Source: Flavobacteriia bacterium (GTDB lineage Bacteria > Bacteroidota > Bacteroidia > Flavobacteriales_D > Crocinitomicaceae). From it: 64,000 nucleotides of DNA. The notes beneath the pieces are model-generated. The model was not told the origin of the DNA, did no database searches, and was given only the letters and a program-made list of their open reading frames with translations. The stretch is from the NCBI GenBank assembly GCA_947450325.1, contig CANFUT010000001.1:124001-188000 (forward strand). Direction: 5' to 3'. Below are positions 18,439-28,492 of this stretch, in pieces (positions within the stretch are counted from its first letter, which is position 1; each line of letters begins with the position of its first letter). The position numbers and the translations under genes are program-made.

Positions 18439-19362
18439 ATGAATTTTAAATTACTGCTTTTCATAACGCTAGTTGTGGTGAGTTGTTCCAATCAAAAGGA
18501 AAAATCACCTATAGAAAAAAATGCTCAAAATACGGAAATTGGTTTTGCTACCATTCCCAATTTGCCAGAATCTATGACTTTCGCTGGTGAAAAGATCCTC
18601 CTTCAAGATGAAGACATTATCGAACGATTAGACCGCGAAGTTTTGACAAACGCCTATTACCAAAGCGCTACAACGCAAATGCTAAAACGCGCAAATCGCT
18701 GGTTTCCTGCGATTGAACGTATTCTGAAAGAAGAAAAAATTCCTGATGACTTCAAGTATTTAGCAGTCATCGAAAGTGGTTTAGTCCAAGCAACAAGTCC
18801 AGTTGGCGCACAAGGATTTTGGCAATTTATGCCTTTCACAGCCAAGCAATATGATTTGGAAATTAACGACGAAATCGACGAAAGACTGCATATCGAAAAA
18901 AGTACGCGTGCGGCTTGTGCTTATCTTCGCGATGCGCAAGATACTTTGAAAGATTGGTTGCTTGCTTCGGCTTCTTACAACAGAGGAATTGGTGGTGTGC
19001 GACAAGATATGCGCTGGCAAGGAACTGATCACTATTTCGATACAGACCAAAATAGCGAAACTGCTAGATATGTTTTTCGAATTTTAGCTGTCAAATTAAT
19101 TTTTGAAAATCCGAAAGCTTATGGCTTCAATACGGATAAAATAAAATTATATGAACCTTTTAAAACAAAGCGTGTTGTTGTTAAACAAAGTATTCCGAAC
19201 TTAGCAAGATGGGCACTGGAAAAAGGTATCAATTTTAAGATTTTGACAAAATTAAATCCTTGGCTAAAAGGAAATAAATTAACAATCAAAAACAAAACAT
19301 ATCAATTACTTTTGCCCTCGGAAAGTGAAAACTTAAAACCGTACAAGCAATATCTCAAATGA
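18439..19362 (+). CDS. Lytic transglycosylase, SLT domain lipoprotein (MltD-like)
   Basis: A 307-residue lipoprotein with lipobox VVSC (Cys16) and an SLT/goose-lysozyme-like domain (about 90-230). The catalytic glutamate is E112 in IESGLV. The family motifs GAQGFWQFMPFTA and ASASYNRGIGG are present. The last 60 residues (IPNLARWALEKGINFKILTK) resemble a degenerate LysM-type module. It cuts peptidoglycan glycan strands to 1,6-anhydro-muropeptides in the periplasm. Its end overlaps the uvrA start by 4 bases, so the two are co-translated although functionally unrelated. Confidence 0.9.
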   Translation: MNFKLLLFITLVVVSCSNQKEKSPIEKNAQNTEIGFATIPNLPESMTFAGEKILLQDEDIIERLDREVLTNAYYQSATTQMLKRANRWFPAIERILKEEKIPDDFKYLAVIESGLVQATSPVGAQGFWQFMPFTAKQYDLEINDEIDERLHIEKSTRAACAYLRDAQDTLKDWLLASASYNRGIGGVRQDMRWQGTDHYFDTDQNSETARYVFRILAVKLIFENPKAYGFNTDKIKLYEPFKTKRVVVKQSIPNLARWALEKGINFKILTKLNPWLKGNKLTIKNKTYQLLLPSESENLKPYKQYLK

Positions 19363-22181
19363 AAGAAGAAGTAGAAGATGAACAACAATACATCGAAGTT
19401 TACGGCGCTAGAGAACACAATCTCAAAAACATAGATTTAAAAATACCGCGCAATAAATTGGTCGTTTTCACTGGACTTTCAGGTTCTGGAAAATCTTCTC
19501 TGGCATTTGATACCATTTTTGCTGAAGGTCAAAGACGTTACATCGAAACTTTTTCCGCTTACGCTCGACAATTTTTGGGCGGATTGGAACGTCCTGATGT
19601 TGATAAAATTGATGGATTAAGTCCAGTGATTTCGATCGAACAAAAAACCGTTTCTCGTTCTCCGAGATCAACCGTGGGAACAATCACTGAAATTTACGAT
19701 TTTCTCCGACTTTTCTTTGCGAGAGTTGGAACTGCTTATTCTTATGAAACTGGTGAAGCAATGGTCAAATATTCTGATGACCAAATTGTAGACCTCATCA
19801 TCGAAAATTATCAAGGTAAAAAAGTGGTCATTCTAGCGCCTAAAATCAAGGGACGAAAAGGACATTACCGCGAGCTTTTTGAACAAATTCGAAAAATGGG
19901 TTTTTCCAAAGTGCGCATCGATGGTGAAATCAAAGACATCGAAAGCGGAATGCGCGTGGATCGCTACAAAGTTCACGATATCGAAATTGTAATCGACAGA
20001 CTAATCATTGATGGTTCCGACAGAAAACGCATTTATGATTCTGTAATCACAGCCATGAAGCAAGGCTCAAAAGCGATGATGGTTATGGATTTCGAAACAA
20101 ATATCGCGCGACATTTTAGCCGTGCCTTAATGTGTCCAACTTCAGGAATCAGTTATCCAGAACCAGAACCAAGTTTGTTTTCTTTCAATTCACCTTATGG
20201 TGCTTGTCAGACTTGCAACGGTTTGGGAGAAATTTCAGAAGTGGACTTAGAAAAGATAATTCCAAATTTCAAATTATCCATCAAGAAAGGTGGTTTGGCT
20301 CCTTTGGGAGAATATAAAAAAACGTGGATTTTTGAAAAAATTGACGCTTTCTTAATTCAAGAAGGATATTCAATCAATACTCCTTTGGAAGAAATTCCAG
20401 AAGATTTATTGCATATTTTATTGAACGGAAATGAAGGTATGGAACGTTCTCCTAAAAATAAATCAATTGTTTTTGAGGGAATTGTAAACTTTTTGACACG
20501 CCATTCAGACGAAAGTTCTGCTGCTATTCAGCGCTGGGCACAAAGTTTTATGAATCGTGTGATTTGTCCAACTTGCCACGGAACAAGAATTAAAAAAGAA
20601 GCGCATTTTTTCAAAATCAATGGTAAAAACATTGGCGAATTGGCGCAGTCAGATATTGGTGAATTGAAAATCTGGTTTGATACCTTGGAAGAGAAACTTT
20701 CGCCTTCAGAACTTCAAATTGGAACTGAAATAATCAAAGAAATCAAAGATCGCTTGAATTTCATCATGGAAGTTGGTTTAGATTATTTGTCCTTGCATCG
20801 TTCTGCGAAAACACTTTCTGGTGGAGAAGCGCAACGCATTCGATTGGCAACTCAAATCGGTTCTGAACTGATGAACGTATTGTATGTATTAGATGAACCA
20901 AGCATTGGATTACATCAAAGAGACAATACGCGATTGATAAATTCACTCAAAAAATTGCGTGACACTGGAAATTCAGTCATTGTGGTGGAGCACGACAAAG
21001 AAATGATTGAAGCCGCTGATTTTGTCGTAGATATTGGTCCAAGAGCTGGCATTCATGGCGGACAAATTATCAATGCTGCGCCATTTGGAGATTTACATTC
21101 CAAAGATTCATTCACAACCAAATATTTGCGTGGTGAAATGAAAATTGAAATTCCGAAGAAAAGACGCAAAGGCAACGGAAATAAAATCAGTTTGTTAGGT
21201 GCAACCGGACACAATTTACAAAATGTTGATTTACACATTCCATTGGGTACTTTTACTTGTATTACCGGTGTTTCAGGAAGTGGAAAATCGACATTGATCA
21301 ATCATACTTTGTATCCCATTTTGAATGCGCACATTTACAATGGAGTTAAAAAACCAATGCCTTATAAAAAGTTCAATGGCTTGGAATTTTTAGATAAAGT
21401 AATCGAAATTGACCAAAGTCCGATTGGACGAACGCCTCGTTCAAATCCTGCGACTTACACCAATGTTTTCACTGAAATCAGAAGTTTATATGCGAGCATG
21501 CCTGAAGCGCAAATTCGCGGTTACAAACCAGGAAGATTTTCATTTAATGTTGCTGGAGGAAGATGTGAAACTTGCGGCGGTGGCGGTGTGAAAGTAATTG
21601 AAATGAACTTTTTACCAGATGTTTACGTCGATTGTGATGGCTGTCAAGGAAAACGCTATAATCGTGAAACATTGGAAGTTCGTTACAAAGGAAAATCCAT
21701 CAGCGATGTACTTGAAATGACCATCGAAGATGCAGCAATTTTCTTTGAAAAAATCCCTAAAATTTTCCGTGTTTTGGACACCATGGTTTCCGTAGGATTG
21801 GGTTACGTCAAATTAGGTCAAGCGTCCACTACCCTTTCTGGTGGCGAAGCGCAACGAATCAAATTGTCAACAGAACTTGCCAAAAAAGGAACAGGAAGTA
21901 CGATTTATATTTTGGATGAACCATCCACAGGATTGCATTTTGAAGATATTCGTTTACTATTGATTGTGTTGCAACGATTGGTGGATGAAGGAAATACCGT
22001 TCTGGTTATCGAACACAATTTAGACATTGTGAAAGTGGCAGATTATGTGGTTGACATTGGTCCTGAAGGCGGAAAAGGCGGAGGAGAAATCTTATTTGCA
22101 GGAACACCAGAAGACATGGTCAAAAAAGCGATGAAGCGTTCTCATACAGCACAATACTTGGAAATGGAATTGAAACAATAA
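19359..22181 (+). CDS. uvrA: UvrA, excinuclease ABC subunit A
   Basis: A 940-residue protein, the normal length for UvrA. It has two ABC ATPase modules: Walker A motifs GLSGSGKS (39-46) and GVSGSGKST (637-645), signatures [13 protein letters not shown] and [13 protein letters not shown], and Walker [13 protein letters not shown] and [12 protein letters not shown]. The C-terminal zinc finger is complete (CETC and CDGC), but the first one reads CPTS at 259-262, with serine where E. coli UvrA has its second cysteine. It recognises bulky DNA lesions and loads UvrB for nucleotide excision repair. The start overlaps the lytic transglycosylase gene by 4 bases. Confidence 0.97.
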   Translation: MKEEVEDEQQYIEVYGAREHNLKNIDLKIPRNKLVVFTGLSGSGKSSLAFDTIFAEGQRRYIETFSAYARQFLGGLERPDVDKIDGLSPVISIEQKTVSRSPRSTVGTITEIYDFLRLFFARVGTAYSYETGEAMVKYSDDQIVDLIIENYQGKKVVILAPKIKGRKGHYRELFEQIRKMGFSKVRIDGEIKDIESGMRVDRYKVHDIEIVIDRLIIDGSDRKRIYDSVITAMKQGSKAMMVMDFETNIARHFSRALMCPTSGISYPEPEPSLFSFNSPYGACQTCNGLGEISEVDLEKIIPNFKLSIKKGGLAPLGEYKKTWIFEKIDAFLIQEGYSINTPLEEIPEDLLHILLNGNEGMERSPKNKSIVFEGIVNFLTRHSDESSAAIQRWAQSFMNRVICPTCHGTRIKKEAHFFKINGKNIGELAQSDIGELKIWFDTLEEKLSPSELQIGTEIIKEIKDRLNFIMEVGLDYLSLHRSAKTLSGGEAQRIRLATQIGSELMNVLYVLDEPSIGLHQRDNTRLINSLKKLRDTGNSVIVVEHDKEMIEAADFVVDIGPRAGIHGGQIINAAPFGDLHSKDSFTTKYLRGEMKIEIPKKRRKGNGNKISLLGATGHNLQNVDLHIPLGTFTCITGVSGSGKSTLINHTLYPILNAHIYNGVKKPMPYKKFNGLEFLDKVIEIDQSPIGRTPRSNPATYTNVFTEIRSLYASMPEAQIRGYKPGRFSFNVAGGRCETCGGGGVKVIEMNFLPDVYVDCDGCQGKRYNRETLEVRYKGKSISDVLEMTIEDAAIFFEKIPKIFRVLDTMVSVGLGYVKLGQASTTLSGGEAQRIKLSTELAKKGTGSTIYILDEPSTGLHFEDIRLLLIVLQRLVDEGNTVLVIEHNLDIVKVADYVVDIGPEGGKGGGEILFAGTPEDMVKKAMKRSHTAQYLEMELKQ

Positions 22182-22351
22182 AATTTCAAAACAATTTCCA
22201 AAGCTGCATTCACGATTTAAAATTTTGTATTACCTTTAAATTTCAAAGGATAAAACCAACGGTATTTGTTTTTTCGCGGAATGATTTCCCAAAAACAAAA
22301 AAGACACTTCACTATCCGTACTTAAAATTAATTTTCTTAAAAAACTATTTT

Positions 22352-23035
22352 ATGCACGCAGCAAAGAAAGATTGGAATGCCATAAAAACAAACGACAGTT
22401 GGGCAATTTTCAAAATCATGTCAGAATTCGTTGAAGGATATGATCGCATGGCGCAAATTGGACCTTGTATTTCTATTTTTGGTTCAGCGCGTACCAAGGC
22501 TGACAATAAATATTATCAATTGGCAGTAGAAGTTGCGAATAAATTGACCAAAGCAGGTTATGGCGTCATTACTGGCGGTGGACCTGGAATCATGGAAGCA
22601 GGAAACAAAGGTGCTCAAGAAGGTGGAGGTGCTTCAGTTGGACTGAATATCAATTTACCTTTCGAACAAAGCCACAATCAATACATCGATTTAGATAAAG
22701 TACTTGATTTTCGCTATTTCTTTGTCCGCAAAGTGATGTTTGTGAAATATGCACAAGGATTTGTCATTCTACCTGGCGGAATGGGAACAATCGACGAACT
22801 TTTCGAAGCGCTAACCTTGATTCAAACCAAAAAAATCAAGAAAATGCCTGTTGTATTGATCGGTCATGACTATTGGGATGGTTTGGTTGATTGGATTCGA
22901 ACAGTAATGCTAGAAAAAGAAAACAATGTTTCTCCTGAAGACATGCATTTATTGAAAGTTGTTGATACTGCAGATGAAGCAGTAAAATACATTGAAGAAT
23001 TCTACAAATCTCATGAGTTGAGACCGAATTTCTAA
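22352..23035 (+). CDS. LOG-family protein (TIGR00730 Rossmann fold)
   Basis: A 227-residue protein with the LOG-family signatures GGGPGIMEAGNKGA (nucleotide-binding loop) and PGGMGTIDELFE. Family members are phosphoribohydrolases that release cytokinin-like bases or nucleobases from nucleoside monophosphates. In bacteria the physiological substrate is usually unknown, and older annotation calls them lysine decarboxylases, which is wrong for this type. The 170-base gap before it shows no gene. A strong terminator follows the stop codon. Confidence 0.9.
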   Translation: MHAAKKDWNAIKTNDSWAIFKIMSEFVEGYDRMAQIGPCISIFGSARTKADNKYYQLAVEVANKLTKAGYGVITGGGPGIMEAGNKGAQEGGGASVGLNINLPFEQSHNQYIDLDKVLDFRYFFVRKVMFVKYAQGFVILPGGMGTIDELFEALTLIQTKKIKKMPVVLIGHDYWDGLVDWIRTVMLEKENNVSPEDMHLLKVVDTADEAVKYIEEFYKSHELRPNF

Positions 23036-23054
23036 TTTAAATTAAATCTTTGTG

Positions 23055-23087
23055 AACCCATTTGACTTTTCAAGTGGGTTTATTTTT
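23055..23087 (+). terminator. Rho-independent terminator after the LOG gene
   Basis: An 11-bp stem (arms 23055-23065 and 23070-23080, one G-T pair, CTTT loop) is followed by a T-rich run. It ends the LOG gene and lies across the 3' end of the convergent arsC-like gene. Confidence 0.8.
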
Positions 23088-23433
23088 TGTCAAATAATTC
23101 CAATACCTTTTCTATCGGTCTTCCAATTGCAGCTTTATTTCCGTGAACAACGATCGGACGTTCTATCAATTTTGGAAATTGCACCATTGCTTCAATCCAT
23201 TCAGCTTCAGTCAATGTTTTGCCTTTGAAATTTTCTACAAAAATCGCTTCACTCTTACGAATCAATGCTTCAGCAGGAATTTGGAGCATTTTCAAAATCG
23301 ATTTCAATTCTTTGGCAGAAGGCGGATTTTTCAAATACTCAATCACCTCTACATCAGCATCTAATTGCTTAACTGCTTCCAAAGACAAGCGACTTTTACT
23401 ACATTGATTGTTGTGATAAATGACTGTTTTCAT
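23080..23433 (-). CDS. arsC: ArsC-family thiol reductase
   Basis: A 117-residue protein of the glutaredoxin-coupled ArsC family. It has a thioredoxin-like fold beginning MKTVIYHNNQCSKS, with the catalytic Cys11, and the conserved C-terminal segment FPKLIERPIVVHGNKAAIGRP with its arginine. Arsenate reductase is the family name, but no ars regulator or arsenite pump is nearby, so it may instead be a Spx/YffB-like thiol reductase with another substrate. It lies 10 bases after prfB on the same strand and is probably co-transcribed with it. Confidence 0.8.
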   Translation of the reverse strand: MKTVIYHNNQCSKSRLSLEAVKQLDADVEVIEYLKNPPSAKELKSILKMLQIPAEALIRKSEAIFVENFKGKTLTEAEWIEAMVQFPKLIERPIVVHGNKAAIGRPIEKVLELFDKK

Positions 23434-23443
23434 TGCAAGAAAA

Positions 23444-24529
23444 TTAATTTCCGTAGGTCATCAAATATGCTTTCAAAAATTCATTCAAATCGCCATCCAT
23501 TACTGCTTCAACGTTTCCTGTTTCGTGACCAGTTCTGACATCTTTCACCAATTTATATGGATGCATGACGTAGTTTCTGATTTGAGAACCCCACTCGATT
23601 TTCTTTTTGTTCGCTTCAATTTCATTGCGTTTTTCCATGCGCGCACGGTATTCCAATTCGTATAATTGAGAACGCAACAATTGCATCGCTTTTTCTTTAT
23701 TTCCTAGCTGAGATCGAGATTCAGAGTTTTCAATGATGATTCCAGAAGGTGCGTGTTTCAAACGAACCGCTGTTTCAACTTTATTTACGTTTTGTCCACC
23801 TGCACCGCCCGAACGGAAAGTGTCCCACGTAATATCTGCAGGATTGATATGAATATCGATTGTATCATCCACCAAAGGATAAACATAAACTGATGCAAAT
23901 GAAGTGTGTCTTTTGGCGTTAGAATCAAACGGAGAAATACGCACCAAACGGTGAACGCCATTTTCGCCTTTCAAATAACCAAAAGCAAAATCTCCTTCAA
24001 ATTCAATTGTAACTGTTTTGATTCCAGCAACATCTCCTGCTTGATAATTCAATTCTTTTAATTTATAGCCATTTTTGGTGCCCCACATCATGTACATGCG
24101 CATCAACATCGATGCCCAATCGCAACTTTCTGTACCTCCAGCTCCTGAAGTTATTTGTAATACCGCGCTCAATTGATCTTCTTCACCAGAAAGCATGTTC
24201 TTGAGTTCTAATTCTTCCACTTTAGCAGCAAGTGATTTGAATGCTTCATCCACTTCAGATTCTTCGGACATTCCTTCCTTGAAAAAATCAAAAAGAACTT
24301 CCATATCGTCCATTCCAGATTTCAATTCGTCGTAAGTTGCGATCCAAAATTTAAGCGTTCGAATGGATTTCATTTCCACTTCCGCTTTTTTAGGATCATT
24401 CCAAAAATCAGGATCTTGCGTTTTCAATTCTCCTTCTTGGAGTTGAACGCGTTTTTCCTGAATTTTCAAATAATCGGAAATTGCTTGGATGCGCGTACTC
24501 AGTTCTTTCAGCTGTTCTTGATTCACCAT
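23444..24529 (-). CDS. prfB: Peptide chain release factor 2
   Basis: A 361-residue class I release factor. The GGQ motif that triggers peptide release is at 244-246 ([11 protein letters not shown]). The stop-codon recognition loop, SPF in VRISPFDSN, is of the RF2 type. In many bacteria prfB has an in-frame UGA near codon 26 and needs a +1 frameshift. Here the matching place reads Tyr-Leu-Lys in one continuous frame (Leu21 codon at 24467-24469), so that autoregulation is absent. The arsC-like gene follows closely on the same strand. Confidence 0.95.
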   Translation of the reverse strand: MVNQEQLKELSTRIQAISDYLKIQEKRVQLQEGELKTQDPDFWNDPKKAEVEMKSIRTLKFWIATYDELKSGMDDMEVLFDFFKEGMSEESEVDEAFKSLAAKVEELELKNMLSGEEDQLSAVLQITSGAGGTESCDWASMLMRMYMMWGTKNGYKLKELNYQAGDVAGIKTVTIEFEGDFAFGYLKGENGVHRLVRISPFDSNAKRHTSFASVYVYPLVDDTIDIHINPADITWDTFRSGGAGGQNVNKVETAVRLKHAPSGIIIENSESRSQLGNKEKAMQLLRSQLYELEYRARMEKRNEIEANKKKIEWGSQIRNYVMHPYKLVKDVRTGHETGNVEAVMDGDLNEFLKAYLMTYGN

Positions 24530-24662
24530 AAGGACACAAAGATAATGCGATAATTTGAAAAGTCAGAATGGAAAGGATTGTAAAATCAGTTCTTGAAAAA
24601 CTAGAATGAGTATAAATACCGCACAAAAGTCTAAAGTAACTTCCAAATCTCAAATAAAATAA

Positions 24663-24670
24663 TAAATTTG
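24663..24670 (+). promoter_or_regulatory. Candidate -7 box for gcvH
   Basis: TAAATTTG is a full TAnnTTTG match. It ends one base before an in-frame ATG at 24672, so a transcript starting from it would not contain that ATG. This supports the downstream ATG at 24696 as the real gcvH start. Confidence 0.5.
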
Positions 24671-24695
24671 CATGATAAAATTAAAGACTAAAAAA

Positions 24696-25073
24696 ATGAG
24701 TATCCCAGCTGAATTAAAATATACGAAAGACCACGAGTGGGTTCGTGTTGATGGAAATATTGCTACTGTAGGTATTACTGCATTTGCTCAAGGCGAATTA
24801 GGTGATATCGTTTATGTTGAAATTGAAACAGAAGGCGAAGAATTGGATCAAGAAGAAGTTTTTGGTTCTGTTGAAGCAGTAAAAACTGTTTCTGATTTGT
24901 TTATGCCAGTTTCTGGAAAAATCATCGAATTCAACAGTGCATTGGAATCAAATCCTGAAGCTGTAAATTCAGATCCTTACGGAGATGGCTGGATGGTAAA
25001 AGTTGAATTGAGTAATCCTTCTGAATTGGATGGTTTATTAGATGCTGCTGGATACCAAGCGCACATCGGATAA
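24696..25073 (+). CDS. gcvH: Glycine cleavage system H protein
   Basis: A 125-residue lipoyl-carrier protein of normal GcvH length. The lipoylated lysine is K63 in [10 protein letters not shown], and the N-terminal KYTKDHEWV is typical. It shuttles the aminomethyl group between the P, T and L proteins of glycine cleavage. I start at the ATG at 24696, which follows an A-rich stretch typical of Bacteroidota start sites; the earlier ATG at 24672 touches the promoter box. No other gcv gene is in the window. A strong terminator follows. Confidence 0.95.
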   Translation: MSIPAELKYTKDHEWVRVDGNIATVGITAFAQGELGDIVYVEIETEGEELDQEEVFGSVEAVKTVSDLFMPVSGKIIEFNSALESNPEAVNSDPYGDGWMVKVELSNPSELDGLLDAAGYQAHIG

Positions 25074-25093
25074 TCAAAATATATTTATCTATA

Positions 25094-25127
25094 ATCCCTC
25101 ACGCAATTTTGTTTGAGGGATTTTTTA
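25094..25127 (+). terminator. Rho-independent terminator after gcvH
   Basis: A perfect 8-bp stem (ATCCCTCA at 25094-25101, TGAGGGAT at 25114-25121) is followed by a T-run. It closes the gcvH transcript 20 bases after its stop codon. Confidence 0.85.
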
Positions 25128-25136
25128 TTTTACGCT

Positions 25137-25814
25137 ATGAAATCGATACTGCTTTTCTTATTGATATTTCTGACATGTAACTTATCTTTTGCAAAAAAAG
25201 GTGAAGTTAGAATCAATTTAACGGATGACTTTCAGGAAATGTATATTGCTAATGTTCAGATTTTTGATGAGTCTAATAATTTGATTGGAAAAACGGATAA
25301 TGGCGGTGACTACTACTTAGAAAGTCCAAAAACTCCTATTAAAATAAGATTTTCAAAAGTAAACTACCTTGATACTGTCATTACAATCAACTCAAAATCT
25401 AACTCCATCTTTGTGAAAATGAAATTACTTCCCGATGTAATTATCAAACTGAACGGAGTTATCAGGGATGAAGCTTGCATCAGTGAGATGCTAAAAATTA
25501 AAAATGATAGCTCCGTCGTCGACCCCTATTATGGATCTCCAGGAAAGGAAACTTTATTCAATTATCTCTCAAAAGAATTAATTTATCCTCTATTTGCTAT
25601 AGAGCATGGTATTGAAGGAAAGGTATATGTAACTTTCATTGTTGAAGCGGATGGTACAGTCTCGTGTGCAAGCATCCTAAAAGGTGTTTCTTATTGTTTG
25701 GACATAGAAGCAATTCGTATCGTTAAAGCAATGTCAAAATGGATACCTGCTCAAAAAAATGGAGTTTCAGTTCGTTCAGTTTGTAATTTACCTCTAAACT
25801 TTAAGCTGCAATAA
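25137..25814 (+). CDS. Secreted protein with TonB C-terminal domain
   Basis: A 225-residue protein with a signal peptide (about 1-19, ending LSFA), a CarboxypepD_reg/DUF4480-like beta sandwich (about 24-100, with NVQIFDESNNLIGKTDNGG) and a C-terminal TonB_C domain (about 130-225, with GIEGKVYVTFIVEADGTVS). Unlike TonB itself it has no long proline linker. Such proteins are common in Bacteroidota and are often annotated as energy transducer TonB, but their partner receptors are unknown. I start at the ATG at 25137, after the gcvH terminator; an upstream in-frame start would lie inside the terminator. Confidence 0.85.
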   Translation: MKSILLFLLIFLTCNLSFAKKGEVRINLTDDFQEMYIANVQIFDESNNLIGKTDNGGDYYLESPKTPIKIRFSKVNYLDTVITINSKSNSIFVKMKLLPDVIIKLNGVIRDEACISEMLKIKNDSSVVDPYYGSPGKETLFNYLSKELIYPLFAIEHGIEGKVYVTFIVEADGTVSCASILKGVSYCLDIEAIRIVKAMSKWIPAQKNGVSVRSVCNLPLNFKLQ

Positions 25815-25840
25815 ATTTTAACTCTTTATCCTAACTTTTC

Positions 25841-25848
25841 TATCTTTG
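25841..25848 (+). promoter_or_regulatory. Candidate -7 box for the MBOAT operon
   Basis: TATCTTTG, a full TAnnTTTG match, lies 20 bases before the ATG at 25868. No TTG was found at the usual -33 distance. Confidence 0.5.
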
Positions 25849-25867
25849 AATCGATTTAAAAAAATTC

Positions 25868-27289
25868 ATGGTTTTTAGTAGCATCACATTTTTGGTTTAT
25901 TTTCTTCCGCTGTTTGTCTTGATTTATCATTTCATCGCGAAAGAATACAAAAATTGGTTCATACTTTTATCTAGTATTTATTTCTTCAGTTGGGGCGCAC
26001 CCAAGTTTGTTTTTGTGCTTGTTGGCGTCACGATTTTAGACTTCTACCTCGTCAAATTTTTATTTGAATCCAAAACGACGCTTCGGAAAAGAATTTTGCT
26101 GATAACTTCACTAACCATGAATTTAGGAATGTTGGCTTATTTTAAATACGCCAATTTCTTCATCGAAAATGTGAACCGATTTTTATACAAGGAAGGATTT
26201 GAAACCATCGAATGGACTAAAATCGCCTTGCCGATTGGAATTTCATTTTTCACCTTTCAAAGTTTGACTTACGCTGTTGATGTGTATAGAAATGTGCACA
26301 AACCGCTTGATAAATTGAGCAATTACATGTTGTTCATCGTTGCTTTTCCGCAGATGATTGCTGGTCCGATTGTGAGATTCAACTACATTGCGGATCAAAT
26401 TACAGAACGAAATGAAACCATTGATGACAAATTGCAAGGATTCATTCGTCTGTGTATCGGTCTAGGAAAAAAAGTGTTGATTGCCAACGTAATGGGACAA
26501 CAAGCTAAATTATTCATGGAAATTCCTGTTGATCAATTAACTATGGCTTCCGCCTGGATTGGGATTTTAGCTTATACTTTCCAAATCTATTTCGATTTTG
26601 CGGGATATTCCGATATGGCGATTGGACTGGGAAAAATCATGGGATTCACTTTTCCTGAAAACTTTGACAGTCCATACATTTCAAGAAGTATTACGGAATT
26701 TTGGCGCAGATGGCATATAACTTTGGGAACTTGGATGCGCGACTATTTGTACATTCCGTTGGGAGGGAATAAAGTAAAAACAAAGATGCGTCTATACATG
26801 AACTTGTGGTTCGTTTTCGTCATTTCTGGTTTGTGGCACGGAGCATCCTGGAATTTTGTCATTTGGGGAGCATTTCACGGATTTTTCTTGGTCATTGAAC
26901 GATTGTTTTTAGGGAAAATTCTTTCTAAAATCGGCATGATTCCCAGTATGATGTACACCTTTTTGATTGTGATGATTGGCTGGGTTTTCTTCAGTATAGA
27001 AAAATTCGATCATGCAAAAGCTTACATTTTCAAACTCTTTACTTTTGACGCAAAAGGATTGCCAACCATGCTTCCTGTATTCAAAATGACCATTTTCTTG
27101 GCGATTTTATTTTCATTTATTGGAGCCTTCAAAAAAGCCAAAGATTGGGAAAACAAAATTTATTTCAATGCCAATCCTTCAATGACTTGGTATTATTCGT
27201 TTTTAGGAATCTCCTTGCTACTATTCGTTCTTTCTTTGAGTTCGATTGCTGCACAAGGATTTAATCCATTCATTTATTTTAGATTCTAA
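25868..27289 (+). CDS. MBOAT family O-acyltransferase (AlgI/DltB-like)
   Basis: A 473-residue polytopic membrane protein with roughly ten or more helices. It carries the MBOAT signatures, including the catalytic histidine H324 in GLWHGASWNFVIWG and the upstream FWRRWHITLGTWMRDYLYIPLGG stretch (residues about 278-300). It moves an acyl group, usually acetyl, across the inner membrane. Its stop codon shares one base with the start of the AlgJ/AlgX-like partner gene, so the pair probably O-acetylates an exported polysaccharide. The acceptor is not known; the polysaccharide module at 12.8-18.4 kb is a candidate. Confidence 0.93.
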   Translation: MVFSSITFLVYFLPLFVLIYHFIAKEYKNWFILLSSIYFFSWGAPKFVFVLVGVTILDFYLVKFLFESKTTLRKRILLITSLTMNLGMLAYFKYANFFIENVNRFLYKEGFETIEWTKIALPIGISFFTFQSLTYAVDVYRNVHKPLDKLSNYMLFIVAFPQMIAGPIVRFNYIADQITERNETIDDKLQGFIRLCIGLGKKVLIANVMGQQAKLFMEIPVDQLTMASAWIGILAYTFQIYFDFAGYSDMAIGLGKIMGFTFPENFDSPYISRSITEFWRRWHITLGTWMRDYLYIPLGGNKVKTKMRLYMNLWFVFVISGLWHGASWNFVIWGAFHGFFLVIERLFLGKILSKIGMIPSMMYTFLIVMIGWVFFSIEKFDHAKAYIFKLFTFDAKGLPTMLPVFKMTIFLAILFSFIGAFKKAKDWENKIYFNANPSMTWYYSFLGISLLLFVLSLSSIAAQGFNPFIYFRF

Positions 27290-28431
27290 TGGAAAAGCAA
27301 ACTAAAATAAAAAAATATTTGTTCGGTGGAATCATGATTTTACTGCTGCTTCCCATGTTGCAAGCCAGTTTGACCATTTTTAAATTGAAGCCACTGAAAG
27401 GAGCAATCGAAACATTTGAAAAACCTGATTTCACATTTGAAACTTGGAAAACGGGTGAGTTTCAAAAGAATTATGAAAAATACTTAGACAACAATTTTGG
27501 TTTCCGAAGTACATTTATTCGCATCAATAATCAACAAGCTTATAGTTTTTACAACGAAGCGAAAGCCAACGGTGTTATCATCGGAAAAGAAAATTATCTA
27601 TTTGAAAAAAACTATTTGAAAGCTTACTTAGGTACTGATTACATCGGAGAAAAAGCGATTGAAAGTCAGGTTTTCAAATTGAAGAAAATTCAAGATACGC
27701 TGCAAAAATTGAATAAAGACCTTTTGATGATTTTTGCACCTGGAAAAGGAACTTTCTTTCCCGAATACATGCCAGATTATTGCGCAAAGCAAAAACGAAG
27801 TAAGACGAATTATTCTGGTTATCTATCAGCAATTAAATCTCACAAAATCAATTATTTAGATTTCAATCAATGGTTTTTGAATATGAAATCCAAAAGTAAA
27901 TATCCACTTTACGGCAAAGCAGGAATACATTGGAGCAAATATGGCGAATACTTGGCTGCTGATTCAATTATCGAAGTGATTGGGAAAATGCGAAAAACCG
28001 CAATGACAAAATTGGTGTTGGATAAATTAGAAGTCAAAAAAGTCAATGAGCAAGGTGACTATGACATTGGGGAAGGCATGAATTTGTTTTTCATGATGGA
28101 CACTTATCCGATGGCTTATCCAACTTTTCATTACGAAAAACCGAAAAATCAGCAAAAAGCGCCAAAAGTTTTAGTTGTTTCGGATAGTTATTTTTGGGGA
28201 ATGTTCAATGCTGGAATTTCGCGAGAAGTTTTCGATGATGGACAATTTTGGTTTTACAATCAAGAAATTTATCCCGACAGCGATGATAGTCCAAAAAATG
28301 TGGGAGACATTGATATTCAATTGGAAGTAGAAAAAAACGAAGTGGTTGTATTGATTTGCACTGATGCCAATTTATTCAAGTTTGCTTTTGGATTTGTGGA
28401 TCAACTATACGCTAAGTATTATCCAAAGTAG
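27289..28431 (+). CDS. AlgJ/AlgX-like SGNH-fold acetyltransferase partner
   Basis: A 380-residue protein with one N-terminal membrane anchor (about 9-30) and a periplasmic SGNH/DHHW-type domain. Recognisable blocks are LMIFAPGKGTFFPEYMP (about 143-160), the catalytic-type GIHWSKYGEYLAAD (about 210-225) and VLVVSDSYFWGMF (about 289-301), whose serine would be the nucleophile. These proteins accept acetyl groups from an MBOAT protein and place them on a polysaccharide. The start overlaps the MBOAT stop by one base, confirming a two-gene unit. Confidence 0.85.
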   Translation: MEKQTKIKKYLFGGIMILLLLPMLQASLTIFKLKPLKGAIETFEKPDFTFETWKTGEFQKNYEKYLDNNFGFRSTFIRINNQQAYSFYNEAKANGVIIGKENYLFEKNYLKAYLGTDYIGEKAIESQVFKLKKIQDTLQKLNKDLLMIFAPGKGTFFPEYMPDYCAKQKRSKTNYSGYLSAIKSHKINYLDFNQWFLNMKSKSKYPLYGKAGIHWSKYGEYLAADSIIEVIGKMRKTAMTKLVLDKLEVKKVNEQGDYDIGEGMNLFFMMDTYPMAYPTFHYEKPKNQQKAPKVLVVSDSYFWGMFNAGISREVFDDGQFWFYNQEIYPDSDDSPKNVGDIDIQLEVEKNEVVVLICTDANLFKFAFGFVDQLYAKYYPK

Positions 28432-28492
28432 ATTTATTTAAATCGAAAAACCATCAATTCTCAAATAATCCTTATTTTTCCAAAAAAAACGA

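Noticed and set aside
24672-24695. Upstream ATG for gcvH
   Set aside because: It lies one base after a full -7 promoter box, so the transcript would not include it; GcvH proteins normally start near the second ATG.
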